Shown piece after piece: positions 55,336 through 64,000 of a stretch of DNA of 64,000 bases. Source of the stretch: Akkermansiaceae bacterium (GTDB taxonomy: Bacteria > Verrucomicrobiota > Verrucomicrobiia > Verrucomicrobiales > Akkermansiaceae). The stretch is from contig JABDRB010000026.1 of NCBI GenBank assembly GCA_013041925.1, positions 62,001 to 126,000 on the forward strand. Direction: 5' to 3'. Numbering within the stretch: position 1 is the stretch's first letter; every line of letters begins with the position of its first letter. A program made the translations under genes and the position numbers. Under the pieces are notes generated by a model. It saw nothing but the letters and a program-made list of their open reading frames with translations. It did no database searches and was not told the DNA's origin.

Positions 55336-57459
55336 ATGGAACCTCGCTACCGCCTCAGACTCTACCTCCTCACCGCCCTGATTATCTTCGGGTTCGGTGC
55401 GTTGCTGTCGCGGCTCTACCAGTATCAAATCAAAGATCGCACACGCTTTCTCAATCAAGTCCCGTCAAACTACACCGTCACCATCCGAGAACCAGGCATC
55501 CGCGGTGACATCACCGACCGCAATGGCATCATTCTCGCCCATAACCTGCTCAACTATGAGATCGTCTTGAACCTCGATGAAATCCGGGACGACTACAAAC
55601 GCTACTTAATCGAAACCAAAGGAAAAGATGACCCCTCGGTCAAGGAGTTCAGGAAAATCAAAACTCACAAGATCATCAACGAATGGGTGCGCCCAAAACT
55701 CGCCCTGCACAACCTCGATCATCATTACCGAGCCAGCGCTCTCGATACCCACTACATCACCCACGGCGGACTCGTCCCATTCACCTTCCGTGACGACCTC
55801 AGCTACGATCAATTTGCCCACTTTGCGGAACACAACCTCGAACTCCCCGGCGTGGATATCCGTGTCAGCCCACGCCGACAATACCTCTACGGGTCACTCG
55901 CCTCCCATGTCCTCGGCTACGTCAAGCAGTGGGAAAAAGGGGCCATCTCCCCCGAGGAAAAACGTAAGTTCAAGCACTACACAGGCGATAGCAAAGGCAT
56001 CGCTGGTGTGGAAGCCACCATGAACGACTACCTCACTGGCGAAGAGGGAATCAAAACCTTACTCAAAAATGAAAAAGGCGAGGTCCTTCAGATGGTCGAC
56101 TACATCAAACCCGACGTCGGCTCCCGTGTCGAACTCACCCTAGATTCCCGCGTCCAGTGCCTTGTCGAAAACACCCTACGCCGTGTCGGCCGCGCCGCCG
56201 CGGTGGTCATGAACCCAAACAACGGCGAAATCATCGCCATGGCATCCGTGCCGGACTTTACCCCCAGCAACTTCGTTCCCAGCATCGACCCCGTCGCCTG
56301 GAAAAACTACCGACTCAACAAAGCCCGCCCACTCATTAACCGGGCCATCAATAACTTCACCCCCGGCTCAACGGCCAAACTACCCACCGCCATCGCCGCC
56401 GCTATGCACGGCCATGCCTATGACACCGAAAACTGCCCAGGCTACGTGACTTACGGCAACATCAATATCAGATGCTGGAAAAGGAGCGGCCACGGCACAC
56501 TCGGCCTGCAAGAATCCATCCAGCGCTCGTGCAACTGCTACTTCATGAAGGTGGCAAACGAGATCGGAAGCAACAACATGCTTACCTCATTCCAACTCCT
56601 CGGACTCGGCCAAAAAACAGGCATCGAACTCCCGTCCGAATCCCCCGGATTTATCCCAGGGAGCCGATACTGGCGACAGGAACTTCGCCCTGGCGCCGCC
56701 GTCACACCATCGATCACCGGCATGATGGCCATCGGACAAAGCGACAGCGCCACCAGCCCATTACAAATGGCCGCCGTGGTCACCAGCATCGCCAACGGTG
56801 GAAAATACTACAAACCGCGTATCGTCAAACGTGTCATCCACCCACGCCAAGGTGTGCTCGTGCCAAACCGCCCTAAACTCAAACTCAACCTCCTTCAAAA
56901 AGGCGTTCAACCCGAACACCTCGAACGCATCCGCAAAGGCATGTGGATGGCCGCCAACCAATTAGGCGGGACCGCACGCCGCGCCGCCGTCACCGATAAA
57001 GGCGTCTCCGCAAAAACAGGCACCGCACAGACCGTCGATATGGGCCTCAAATCCCAGGACGCATGGACCGTTGCCTTCGCCCCCTACAATCAACCCCAAT
57101 ACGTCGTCGTGGTCGCCGTCAAACGTGGTGCCCACGGAGGCACCGTTGCCGGCCCCCTCGTTCATCTCATCCTACGCGGCCTCTTCGCCCGTGATGACGG
57201 CCTCAACCTCCCCCTCTCAAAAATGAAAGAATCCGAAGGCGATTTCATCGTCCGTGAAAAAGTTGAGCTCCCCGATCAAGGTGAACTGCTCGACATCGCC
57301 TACGAGGACGAAGGCGAGACGGGCAATGAAATAGCGGACATCCTCATGGCTCCCTCAACCACAGAATCATCCAACCCCAACATCCCTCAACCCACGATCA
57401 AACAAACAGCAGACGCCGAGGGCTCAACAGCGCCCAAGGCCATTATCATCGAAGAATAA
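55336..57459 (+). CDS. mrdA: Elongasome transpeptidase PBP2
   Basis: 707 residues. One membrane segment (about 10-30), pedestal domain, and transpeptidase domain with motifs STAK (in PGSTAKLPTA), SCN (in QRSCNCYFMK) and KTGT (in SAKTGTAQTV). It is the class B PBP of lateral growth and normally pairs with RodA. The C-terminus carries an acidic, low-complexity tail (about 655-707). The serine-lysine motif has the usual spacing. No rodA follows. Confidence 0.94.
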   Translation: MEPRYRLRLYLLTALIIFGFGALLSRLYQYQIKDRTRFLNQVPSNYTVTIREPGIRGDITDRNGIILAHNLLNYEIVLNLDEIRDDYKRYLIETKGKDDPSVKEFRKIKTHKIINEWVRPKLALHNLDHHYRASALDTHYITHGGLVPFTFRDDLSYDQFAHFAEHNLELPGVDIRVSPRRQYLYGSLASHVLGYVKQWEKGAISPEEKRKFKHYTGDSKGIAGVEATMNDYLTGEEGIKTLLKNEKGEVLQMVDYIKPDVGSRVELTLDSRVQCLVENTLRRVGRAAAVVMNPNNGEIIAMASVPDFTPSNFVPSIDPVAWKNYRLNKARPLINRAINNFTPGSTAKLPTAIAAAMHGHAYDTENCPGYVTYGNINIRCWKRSGHGTLGLQESIQRSCNCYFMKVANEIGSNNMLTSFQLLGLGQKTGIELPSESPGFIPGSRYWRQELRPGAAVTPSITGMMAIGQSDSATSPLQMAAVVTSIANGGKYYKPRIVKRVIHPRQGVLVPNRPKLKLNLLQKGVQPEHLERIRKGMWMAANQLGGTARRAAVTDKGVSAKTGTAQTVDMGLKSQDAWTVAFAPYNQPQYVVVVAVKRGAHGGTVAGPLVHLILRGLFARDDGLNLPLSKMKESEGDFIVREKVELPDQGELLDIAYEDEGETGNEIADILMAPSTTESSNPNIPQPTIKQTADAEGSTAPKAIIIEE

Positions 57460-57470
57460 CCAACTCATTT

Positions 57471-57518
57471 ATCAACTAACCAATCAACTAACCAATCAAC
57501 TAACCAATCAACTAACCC
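57471..57518 (+). repeat. Four tandem 12-bp repeats upstream of rng
   Basis: Three perfect ATCAACTAACCA units and a fourth ending in ACCC run head to tail in the short gap between mrdA and rng, finishing 9 nt before the rng ATG. The space where a Shine-Dalgarno sequence would be expected is filled by this repeat and holds no purine-rich motif. Confidence 0.9.
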
Positions 57519-57527
57519 AACCAACTT

Positions 57528-59117
57528 ATGATTAAACGTATCAAAAATGCTCTCGGACTCGGTAGCCCTACACCTATGGAAGGCACCTCCCTCATCATCA
57601 ACTCAGAAAAACTCGAACGCCGCGTCGCCCTCATTGAGGACGGCTCACTGGAAGAATACAACCTCGAACGCGAGGGCGACCTCAACATCGTCGGCGGTAT
57701 CTTCAAGGGCACCGTCAAAAATATCGAGCCTGGCCTCAAAGCCATGTTTGTCGATATCGGACTGGATAAAAATGCCTTCCTTCACTTCTGGGATGCCATC
57801 CCAGCCGCCTTGGATGGTGGACTGGAAGTCATCCACCGCGAAGGCCAGAAGAAAAAGAAAAAGCAAAAACGTATCACCTCCAAAGACATCCCCCAGATTT
57901 ACCCACAAGGGTCTGAAATCATGATTCAGGTGTCCAAAGGACCGATCGGAAACAAAGGCCCGCGTGTCACCACCAACATCTCACTGGCAGGTCGCTATCT
58001 CGTCCTCATGCCCTACTCCGACCAGTTCGGAATCTCACGTAAAGTCGATGATCCAAAGGAGCGCCAACGCCTCCGCCGCATCATGCAAAAACTGCAAGTC
58101 CCCGAGGGCATGGGCATCATCATGCGCACCGTTGGCACCGGCCAGCGTGCCCGCCACTTCGTCCGCGACCTCGCCATGCTTCTTGAGCAATGGTATGCCG
58201 TCGAGGATAAACGCGACAGCAATCCAGCTCCCCTCTGTGTCTTCCGCGAACCCGACCTCATCGAGCGAAGCGTCCGCAGTTTCCTCACCGATAACGTCGG
58301 TCAGGTCATCTGTGATAACGAAGACACCACCGAGCAGATGCGCGAGATCGCCGGAAAGATCTCACGCCGCGCCAAACGCCGCATCCACCACCTTGCGACA
58401 CGCCAGTCGATCTTCGAGAAAATTGGTATCCAAAAACAGATCGAAGAAGCATTCTCACGCCAAGTCTGGCTCAAATGCGGCGGCTACCTCGTCATCGATG
58501 AAACCGAGGCCATGATCACCGTGGACGTCAACACCGGCCGCAATAAGGGGTCCAAGGACGTCGATAAAATGCTCTTGGAAACCAATATCGAATCCGCCGA
58601 AGAGGTCGCACGCCAACTCCGCTTGCGCAACATCGGAGGACTGGTCGTTGTCGACTTCATCGACATGCGCCACCGCCGTGACCAGCAGGCCGTTTACCGT
58701 GCCATGAAAGAGCGACTCAAGCGCGACAAAGCGAAAACTCAAGTCCTTCAGATCTCGTCCATTGGCCTGATGGAAATGACACGCCAACGGCTCAACGAGT
58801 CGCTCCGCGACAGCTTGTTAGAACCTTGCCCATACTGTCAAGGTCGAGGACGCGTCAAGACACCGATGACGATGAGCGTGGAGGTGCAACGCGCCTTAAA
58901 CACCATCATCCAACGGGGTGAAGGTCAGCTCGGCGACCTGGTCATCGTGGTCAACACCGATGTACTCAACCGCTTTAAGAAAGAGGACTCCAACCTCTTT
59001 GTTGAACTCGAGCGCACCCACAGCGGTCGACTCACCTTCCGCACCGACCCCACGCTGAACCGTGAACGCTTCGCCATCATCGAAGCCGACACAGATAAAA
59101 CACTGCACCAAGCGTAA
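57528..59117 (+). CDS. rng: RNase E/G family ribonuclease
   Basis: 529 residues, the length of RNase G or the RNase E catalytic core without the degradosome tail. An S1 domain with GLKAMFVDIG and KNAFLHF at the start, the 5' sensor and DNase-I-like domain with DVNTGRN (catalytic Asp), the Zn-link CPYCQGRG and a small domain at the C-terminus. It matures 16S rRNA and initiates mRNA decay. It ends the mre operon, as in several Gram-negative bacteria. Confidence 0.94.
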   Translation: MIKRIKNALGLGSPTPMEGTSLIINSEKLERRVALIEDGSLEEYNLEREGDLNIVGGIFKGTVKNIEPGLKAMFVDIGLDKNAFLHFWDAIPAALDGGLEVIHREGQKKKKKQKRITSKDIPQIYPQGSEIMIQVSKGPIGNKGPRVTTNISLAGRYLVLMPYSDQFGISRKVDDPKERQRLRRIMQKLQVPEGMGIIMRTVGTGQRARHFVRDLAMLLEQWYAVEDKRDSNPAPLCVFREPDLIERSVRSFLTDNVGQVICDNEDTTEQMREIAGKISRRAKRRIHHLATRQSIFEKIGIQKQIEEAFSRQVWLKCGGYLVIDETEAMITVDVNTGRNKGSKDVDKMLLETNIESAEEVARQLRLRNIGGLVVVDFIDMRHRRDQQAVYRAMKERLKRDKAKTQVLQISSIGLMEMTRQRLNESLRDSLLEPCPYCQGRGRVKTPMTMSVEVQRALNTIIQRGEGQLGDLVIVVNTDVLNRFKKEDSNLFVELERTHSGRLTFRTDPTLNRERFAIIEADTDKTLHQA

Positions 59118-59150
59118 CCTACTTGACGTTTTTATCGTCAAGCGATCAAC

Positions 59151-59492
59151 ATGCCCAAATCAAAAACCATCGAGATCGATGAAGTCCTTTCCCCCAAGGA
59201 CGGTGATGGCCCTACTCAGGGCCGCGCCTCCTTGGGAGGAAGGGGTCAGGGTGCGTCCACCCAAAAACCCACGCCTGATAACCCCTTTGCTGATTTTCAA
59301 AAATCACTCCCGTGGAAAGCCCGCCTCACCCTCGGGCTCACTCAGGGGCTGATGATCCTGCGCAGCAAGAGCTGGGGAAAGTGGGTCATCGTTCCCGCCG
59401 TCATCCTCGGTATCCTCATTGCCATTCCTCTCGGGATCCTCTTCATCATCGCCATGATCATTCGGTCATTCCTTCGCTCGTTCCAGCGCTAA
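59151..59492 (+). CDS. Small single-pass membrane protein
   Basis: 113 residues: a polar, Gly/Asp-rich N-terminal region (1-50) and one long hydrophobic segment (about 75-105) followed by a basic tail (RSFLRSFQR). No known domain. 33 nt after rng on the same strand. The positive C-terminus suggests the N-terminus is outside or the protein is a membrane anchor; the function is unknown. Confidence 0.7.
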   Translation: MPKSKTIEIDEVLSPKDGDGPTQGRASLGGRGQGASTQKPTPDNPFADFQKSLPWKARLTLGLTQGLMILRSKSWGKWVIVPAVILGILIAIPLGILFIIAMIIRSFLRSFQR

Positions 59493-59577
59493 GCCACTCA
59501 CCATCGGGAAAACCACCCCCCAAGGTATTTTCTGCTTCATCCCGTCTTTTCTATGACCTCATGCTGGGGGTTCCGTT

Positions 59578-62154
59578 TTACCGAACGAGCTTCTCGAATG
59601 GCACATCGCGCGGCAGGCCAAGCAGAGGTTTGACGATCCCGCCATCGCCCTGCTTATCTGTTTCGATATACGCCCCATAGAAGTTGGAATTACAATCGAC
59701 CCATGCGGAAATGCGGCGCAGCTCATCAGGGGTCAGCTTCACTCCATGATGATCCCGCTGCACGAGTATTTTATAAAGGTTGGAAACGCGAAACCCCTCT
59801 TGCCCGGGGATGGAGTAGGAGCGTTTATTTTTCCTGATCGCGCCATTGCCACCACTTTTCCCCCATGCGTGACGTGAAAGGGTCGCGAATGCGGCCGACC
59901 ATCCATGCTGGGCAAAGGTATCACCACGCAGGCTCCCTCCCCGCGCTTGGCCGTCATGGCACACAACGCACTTGCGATCGAGCACCGGCTGGACGAGCCG
60001 TGGAAAGGTAAGCGGATAACTTCCGCTTGCCTCAGGTTTGATCTTGGAGGCAGGACGCTGAAGCGCCGTGGGTGTGTGCCCGCGATTGACTGGTGAGTTG
60101 TGACTAGATTCGTGACAGCCGACACAGCTGAGCCGTTCACCTGGGTGGAGGTAGGTGACCGAGCGCATATTCTGAACCATCATCCCACGTTCATCGAGTG
60201 CTTGGAAATAAATCCCCATTCCAGTAGGGCATTCAAAGTGCACGCTGCCGTCTGCCTCGACGGGGACCGTTCCCAAAATCCCACGGGCCAGCGACTGATC
60301 AGCCATACCAATCATCGGCTTGTCCAAATGGTAGTTCGGTTTCGGGAATGGATTGATAATGCGGAGCTCCTTGATTTGCGTTCCCTTTGGCCAAGGGTAT
60401 CGGCTGGCATAAACATTCATGATGGAAACGGTTCCCATCGGGGCGTCTTTGCCGGCAGCTTGATCGGGCAACTGATCCATTTTTGCCTGTTGCGTTTTTA
60501 CTGGGATGACGGGAGGGCGCTTCCGTGCGCGGAATGGAATCGGGTCGAGGCATCCTATCTTTTCATCCTGGTAGAGAAGCTCTTTATTTCCAAAACTATC
60601 GACGAGGTAGATCCCGTGTTTTTTTCCGGGCATGCTGTAGGTGCAAAGGTAAAAATCCTCACTGAGTGGCCATGGCTGACCGTAGATTTCGCCGTTGGGT
60701 CGGTGCGTCCCCTTGGCGTGCATTTTTCCTGGCGCGCTTTCTGATTCGGGGAATAGGACTTCTGGGGTGATGCGTTTGATTTGTGACATCGATCCGTCGT
60801 CTTTTTTACGGATATCGATCATCACAAGCGACCCGTAGTTTTCTCCATGGTGGGGTGCGGCGACGGAGATGTATTTATGTGAGTTGGGGATCGCTCGGTT
60901 GGCGAGCTCCATCCACGGTCGGCTTTCGCGAATTTCTGGGTAGTTTCCGTGATAGCTCCTCGGGTCGCGACCGTCGGGATAACAGTGCCAGAGGTGGTGA
61001 GCAATATCTGAATCGCGGTCGACGTAATCCCAGCGCGAGTAGATGACCATCCCATTGTTATCGACGCTCGGATGCCATTCGTTGGTATCATGGTAGCTGA
61101 ATGGAATGATATCCGAGCCATCGGGCATCATGCCGTGGAGAGTGTAGGTCGAGTTGTAGCGACTTCCGCAGCGTTGGTTGCCCTCGCTGCGGTCGGAAAC
61201 AAAGACCAAGCGTCCGCTGGGTAGAACGCAAGGGTCAAAATCATTGTGACTGGCGTCGGTCAGGGCGGTTAATTCCGAGCCGTCGGCATTCATGCGCATG
61301 ATCTGAAAATTGCGTTCCGGGGTGAAGGCATAGAAGGATCCTGCGTGACCACTCGCACTGTGATAAGATTTTAACACGTTCAGCGGGTCGCTTTCATTTT
61401 CGGGCAACTCGTATTTTTCATGCTTGGCCTCGGTAAAGGCGAAGTAGATGTGCTTGGCGTCGTAATCAAGTTCGAGAGAAATGATCGCCCCTTGATCCTC
61501 GAGGAGTTTTCCTTTGAGCCGTCCATTTTTCACCGTATTTCCGGCAAGCAAACTTTTGACCTTGGTTTCCTCGGGGATTAACGAAAATGGATTTTCGAGA
61601 ATATAGACTCCGCCGGCTTTTTTCTGGTTGAAGCCGAGGTATTGATCGACCATATGTCGCGCGCCACGCGCCATTTTATCGTGTTTGATAAAGAGGATTT
61701 CTTTAAATTCGAGTAGTGGGTTTTGGAAGGCGATGGCACGGCGCAGTGTGGTGATTTGGGTGAAGTGGTCGAACGTATCCCCGGCCTTCTGGTGTTTGAG
61801 CTCGTCGAGTCGTTTTTGTTCCTCTTTCAGTGGCACGCCCATTCCTTGGAGGTGCTTGAGCAGTGCCTCGGTGCGGCGAAACACGATGGATACAGGTGTG
61901 GTGTCTGACTCTAGAATCAGGGCTTCTTGGCGGATTACTTCTTTGCTGAGGCGATCGTTGTCCCAATTGATACGTTGGCCGATCAATTGGGTCAGAAGAT
62001 TCCACTCATCCTTCTCTGGTTGTCCGGTTTCCGCCATCAACGCGGGGCCAGAGAAAACCCCGAAACAAAGCGCCACCAGCCACAGGACCAACGCCCTCGG
62101 CAGGGATAACGAGGAATGGGCATTCGCCGCCGTATTTTTCATCTTACTTATCAT
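59578..62154 (-). CDS. Exported diheme HZS-alpha-like protein
   Basis: About 858 residues from ATG 62154 with a signal peptide (LVLWLVALCFGVFSGPALMA); the frame opens at 62220 without one. The middle part (about 240-620) has WD40/PD40-like beta-propeller repeats (FSYHDTNEWHPSVDNNG, IMRMNADGSELTALTD). Two CxxCH heme c motifs, CVGCH and CVVCH, lie in the C-terminal third, in the arrangement of the hydrazine synthase alpha subunit family and relatives. The wider family is found in Planctomycetes and Verrucomicrobia lacking anammox, so hydrazine synthesis should not be assumed. It is followed by no partner redox gene in the window. Confidence 0.8.
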   Translation of the reverse strand: MISKMKNTAANAHSSLSLPRALVLWLVALCFGVFSGPALMAETGQPEKDEWNLLTQLIGQRINWDNDRLSKEVIRQEALILESDTTPVSIVFRRTEALLKHLQGMGVPLKEEQKRLDELKHQKAGDTFDHFTQITTLRRAIAFQNPLLEFKEILFIKHDKMARGARHMVDQYLGFNQKKAGGVYILENPFSLIPEETKVKSLLAGNTVKNGRLKGKLLEDQGAIISLELDYDAKHIYFAFTEAKHEKYELPENESDPLNVLKSYHSASGHAGSFYAFTPERNFQIMRMNADGSELTALTDASHNDFDPCVLPSGRLVFVSDRSEGNQRCGSRYNSTYTLHGMMPDGSDIIPFSYHDTNEWHPSVDNNGMVIYSRWDYVDRDSDIAHHLWHCYPDGRDPRSYHGNYPEIRESRPWMELANRAIPNSHKYISVAAPHHGENYGSLVMIDIRKKDDGSMSQIKRITPEVLFPESESAPGKMHAKGTHRPNGEIYGQPWPLSEDFYLCTYSMPGKKHGIYLVDSFGNKELLYQDEKIGCLDPIPFRARKRPPVIPVKTQQAKMDQLPDQAAGKDAPMGTVSIMNVYASRYPWPKGTQIKELRIINPFPKPNYHLDKPMIGMADQSLARGILGTVPVEADGSVHFECPTGMGIYFQALDERGMMVQNMRSVTYLHPGERLSCVGCHESSHNSPVNRGHTPTALQRPASKIKPEASGSYPLTFPRLVQPVLDRKCVVCHDGQARGGSLRGDTFAQHGWSAAFATLSRHAWGKSGGNGAIRKNKRSYSIPGQEGFRVSNLYKILVQRDHHGVKLTPDELRRISAWVDCNSNFYGAYIETDKQGDGGIVKPLLGLPRDVPFEKLVR

Positions 62155-62259
62155 ACGTTGGGGTCTCCCACTCTTATCAAGAAAATGGCTACCCCATGCT
62201 GCGGTGCCCTCACTGATCATCTAGACCGAGGACTTCGGATTACCAGATGAACCCTTGAT

Positions 62260-63486
62260 TTAATCGCGGCGATGCACATTTTCACCCCCAACGAGTTTGT
62301 AAACCTCGGTGCCGGCGGCGAGAAACGCGCCGATGCCGTAGACTTCGGTTTTATCCGGGTAAGAATCTCCAGGCGCAGCACCGACCGGCTGCACGTATCC
62401 AAGCAGGCCGTCTTGGGTGACACAACCCGTGAGGGCGTTCCACCCTTTAAGAACGATCGGCTCGTATACCTGGCGGTCGAGCAGCCCATTGTTCACCCCC
62501 CAGGCAAGACCAAAGGTGAAAAACGATGTGCCACTGGTTTCTTTGATCGGATACCCCTCGGTGCCGCCGAGCAGCCCCATACTCCAGGTGCCGTCCTCAC
62601 GCTGGCATGCTTTCAGGCTTTCGGCCATTTGTTGGAAGAGCTCGATGTAGAATGGCCGACCTTTCCAATCCTTCGGAAGGTCTGGGATCATCAGGGCTAA
62701 ACCACCAAAGACCCAGCCATTACCACGCGCCCAGTAGAGTTTTTTGCCATTGGTTTCACGTTTTGGAAAAAATGACGAGTCGCGCCAGAAAAAGCGATCC
62801 CCCTTATCCCAGAGGAGGTCGTAGGTGGCGTGGTATTCTTCGTCCATGAATGTCAGGTATTTCTGCTCACCCGTGATTTTGGCAAGTCGCGCCCAGACAG
62901 GCGGAGCCATAAAGAGGGCATCACACCAGCCCCAGCGGTCGTGGCAGTCCGTGGTGTAGGGTTTTTTATACCCGCACCAGTCCAGCGAGCCGGTTTTTCG
63001 GTTGGCGAGAATCCAGTCGAAGTGATCCTGGGTCGGGCTCAGCATGGCCGCATTTTTTGTCTCTTGATAAAGCGACAGATAAAACTGGCCCACGGTGTGG
63101 TCATCGGCGTGGTAAGGGCGTTTGTGGAGTTTCCAATCGTTGCGATCACCGATTCCTTTGAGGAAGGCTGTATATTTATCGGGTTGGTCGGCGATGGTGC
63201 GCCATTGGTCCATGCCTGCATAGAGGGCTCCCATATGCCATAAAAGGTCATGATAGGGCTTGGGGAGTTTTCCTGTTTTTTCAGCCTGCTCCTTGTGCTT
63301 ACTTGAAAGCGCGCGATGCTGGGCATGCTGGTCAAACGTTTTGATTTGCCAATCCGCCACCTTCTGGGTGATCGCCTTGACACTTTCGGGGGACGGTTTT
63401 TGTTCGGCTGACGCATAGCTTGTCATGCCGCAAAGTATCATCGCAGCAAGGATCATGGCGCATCGGTGAAAGGTTCTCTTTTTCAT
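62260..63486 (-). CDS. Exported GH105 unsaturated glycuronyl hydrolase
   Basis: 408 residues with a signal peptide (about 1-27). The (alpha/alpha)6 GH88/GH105 fold is recognisable from KRPYHADDHTVGQFYLSL, CDALFMAPPVWARLA, YWARGNGWVFGGLAL and GTSFFTFGLAWGVN. The catalytic Asp is expected in the DCHDRWGWCDALF block. Members hydrolyse unsaturated uronic acid from the ends of lyase products (rhamnogalacturonan, ulvan). Located between the HZS-like gene and a small ORF, on the same strand. Confidence 0.9.
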   Translation of the reverse strand: MKKRTFHRCAMILAAMILCGMTSYASAEQKPSPESVKAITQKVADWQIKTFDQHAQHRALSSKHKEQAEKTGKLPKPYHDLLWHMGALYAGMDQWRTIADQPDKYTAFLKGIGDRNDWKLHKRPYHADDHTVGQFYLSLYQETKNAAMLSPTQDHFDWILANRKTGSLDWCGYKKPYTTDCHDRWGWCDALFMAPPVWARLAKITGEQKYLTFMDEEYHATYDLLWDKGDRFFWRDSSFFPKRETNGKKLYWARGNGWVFGGLALMIPDLPKDWKGRPFYIELFQQMAESLKACQREDGTWSMGLLGGTEGYPIKETSGTSFFTFGLAWGVNNGLLDRQVYEPIVLKGWNALTGCVTQDGLLGYVQPVGAAPGDSYPDKTEVYGIGAFLAAGTEVYKLVGGENVHRRD

Positions 63487-63504
63487 GTTGATTGATAAGG
63501 ATCT

Positions 63505-63531
63505 GCTTAAGGTGTCATCTCCACCTTAAGC
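63505..63531 (-). terminator. Strong hairpin after the small ORF
   Basis: A perfect 10-bp inverted repeat (gcttaaggtg and caccttaagc, 7-nt loop) that contains the stop codon of the 52-residue ORF. No T-run follows. It could be a terminator-like or processing structure upstream of GH105. Confidence 0.5.
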
Positions 63532-63684
63532 GTTGGCCGTGTCTTTACGCTGAATGAGATCGGACATCAAGTCGTATCGTTTCTGATCCCCCTCCGTCAT
63601 GGGCGACTGATCCCCTATGTCGGCGCGCCCGCCAAGCTTACAAAAAAGGCCGGTGCCCCGTCGCCGAGGCACCAGCTCACACAC
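63526..63684 (-). CDS. Probable 52-residue ORF between two hairpins
   Basis: A GTG at 63684 opens 53 codons ending in TAA at 63526-63528. The product reads CELVPRRRGTGLFCKLGGRA near the start and SDLIQRKDTANA at the end; it is compact and basic, with two Cys. No domain recognised. The frame lies between the partial gene and GH105, flanked by the hairpins at 63505-63531 and 63694-63722. The GTG start and absence of a clear ribosome-binding site lower confidence. It is below the size of usual gene calls. Confidence 0.45.
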   Translation of the reverse strand: MCELVPRRRGTGLFCKLGGRADIGDQSPMTEGDQKRYDLMSDLIQRKDTANA

Positions 63685-63693
63685 AAATTACTC

Positions 63694-63722
63694 TTCGGAA
63701 AACCTCTTAAAGGTTTTCCGAA
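63694..63722. terminator. Hairpin after the partial gene
   Basis: A perfect 12-bp inverted repeat (ttcggaaaacct and aggttttccgaa, 5-nt loop) between the small ORF and the partial gene. No T-run follows on the minus strand. The short stem-loop separates the two genes and could terminate the upstream transcript. Confidence 0.55.
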
Positions 63723-63774
63723 CGAAATTCAAGGATTTCACCCTCGTGACTTGCAGATTCTATGCTAGCAGATT

Positions 63775-64000
63775 CTATACCGTTCCAGGCAATTCTTTGA
63801 AAACATTTTCAGCCCTGTCACCATGCGATGCGTTTTTCTGGGCACTCCCACGACGGACCTTATCAGCGGCACGGCGCCCGGCAGCGGCTCCTTTTGACAC
63901 GCCATCCTTCACGGTTTGGGGGACAAACTCATTGGCAAAGGCGCTGGCAAAAAAGGCACCGTAAGCGGTACCATAGGCGACATCAAAAATAACATCGGCA
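63775..64000 (-). CDS. Hypothetical protein, 5' part outside the window
   Basis: The frame enters from the right edge and ends at TAG 63775-63777, about 74 visible residues. It starts ADVIFDVAYGTAYGAFFAS in the visible part, a helix-like stretch rich in small residues, and ends with a basic region (AAAGRRAADKVRRG) and KELPGTV. No domain recognised. The frame is clean and codon use is normal for the window, so I take it as a real C-terminus. Confidence 0.65.
   Translation of the reverse strand, partial: ADVIFDVAYGTAYGAFFASAFANEFVPQTVKDGVSKGAAAGRRAADKVRRGSAQKNASHGDRAENVFKELPGTV

Noticed and set aside
63617-63964. 115-codon frame on the plus strand at the right end
   Set aside because: It overlaps the minus-strand partial gene and the small ORF, and its translation has no protein-like pattern.

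Overview
The window looks like a chromosomal segment of a free-living, Gram-negative member of the Verrucomicrobiota, probably a marine Verrucomicrobiales relative. The evidence is a peptidoglycan cluster with a MurC-MurB fusion, a DUF1549/DUF1553 plus DUF1501 pair typical of Planctomycetes and Verrucomicrobia, a sulfatase and GH105 glycan enzymes, lpxB (an outer membrane with lipid A), and MurE carrying the DNPR motif for meso-diaminopimelate. I see no rRNA, insertion sequence, prophage or CRISPR array. The taxonomic placement is inference from gene content.

Layout. 1-7.9 kb (minus): a signalling block with a membrane CHASE3/PAS histidine kinase (cut by the left edge), a REC-SpoIIE phosphatase, a lone REC protein, a 1139-residue multi-PAS/GAF kinase and a 56-codon ORF coupled to it. 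8.2-13.1 kb (minus): a four-gene operon headed by an unusual desaturase-Rieske-NqrF-like fusion, followed by a TIM-barrel protein, a beta-hydroxyacid dehydrogenase and an alpha/beta hydrolase; a sulfatase lies just upstream. 14.9-16.6 kb: tRNA-Val and a beta-CASP nuclease. 16.6-43.7 kb: the division and cell wall (dcw) cluster on the minus strand, mraZ-rsmH-ftsL-ftsI-murE-murF-mraY-murD-LysM-ftsW, then a break of about 9 kb, then murG-murC/B-ddl-ftsQ-ftsA. The break holds a glycosidase-like gene and, on the plus strand, a SWIM-SNF2 helicase and the DUF1549/DUF1501 pair. No ftsZ follows ftsA.

44-50 kb: a small protein made of 11-residue repeats, rsfS, tRNA-Ala, a degenerate M28-like membrane protein downstream of lpxB, trmD, a comF-type gene, rnc and tRNA-His. 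50.8-59.5 kb (plus): tyrS, a hypothetical gene and the elongasome operon mreB-mreC-mreD-mrdA, followed by rng and a small membrane protein. 59.6-64 kb (minus): a diheme, HZS-alpha-like exported protein, a GH105 hydrolase, a probable 52-residue ORF between two strong hairpins, and a gene cut by the right edge.

The window therefore brings together almost the whole peptidoglycan precursor pathway (MurB to MurG, Ddl), septal synthesis (FtsI, FtsW, FtsQ, FtsL, FtsA) and lateral-wall growth (MreBCD, PBP2). Around these lie polysaccharide-degradation genes and one possible new oxidative pathway at 8.2-13.1 kb.
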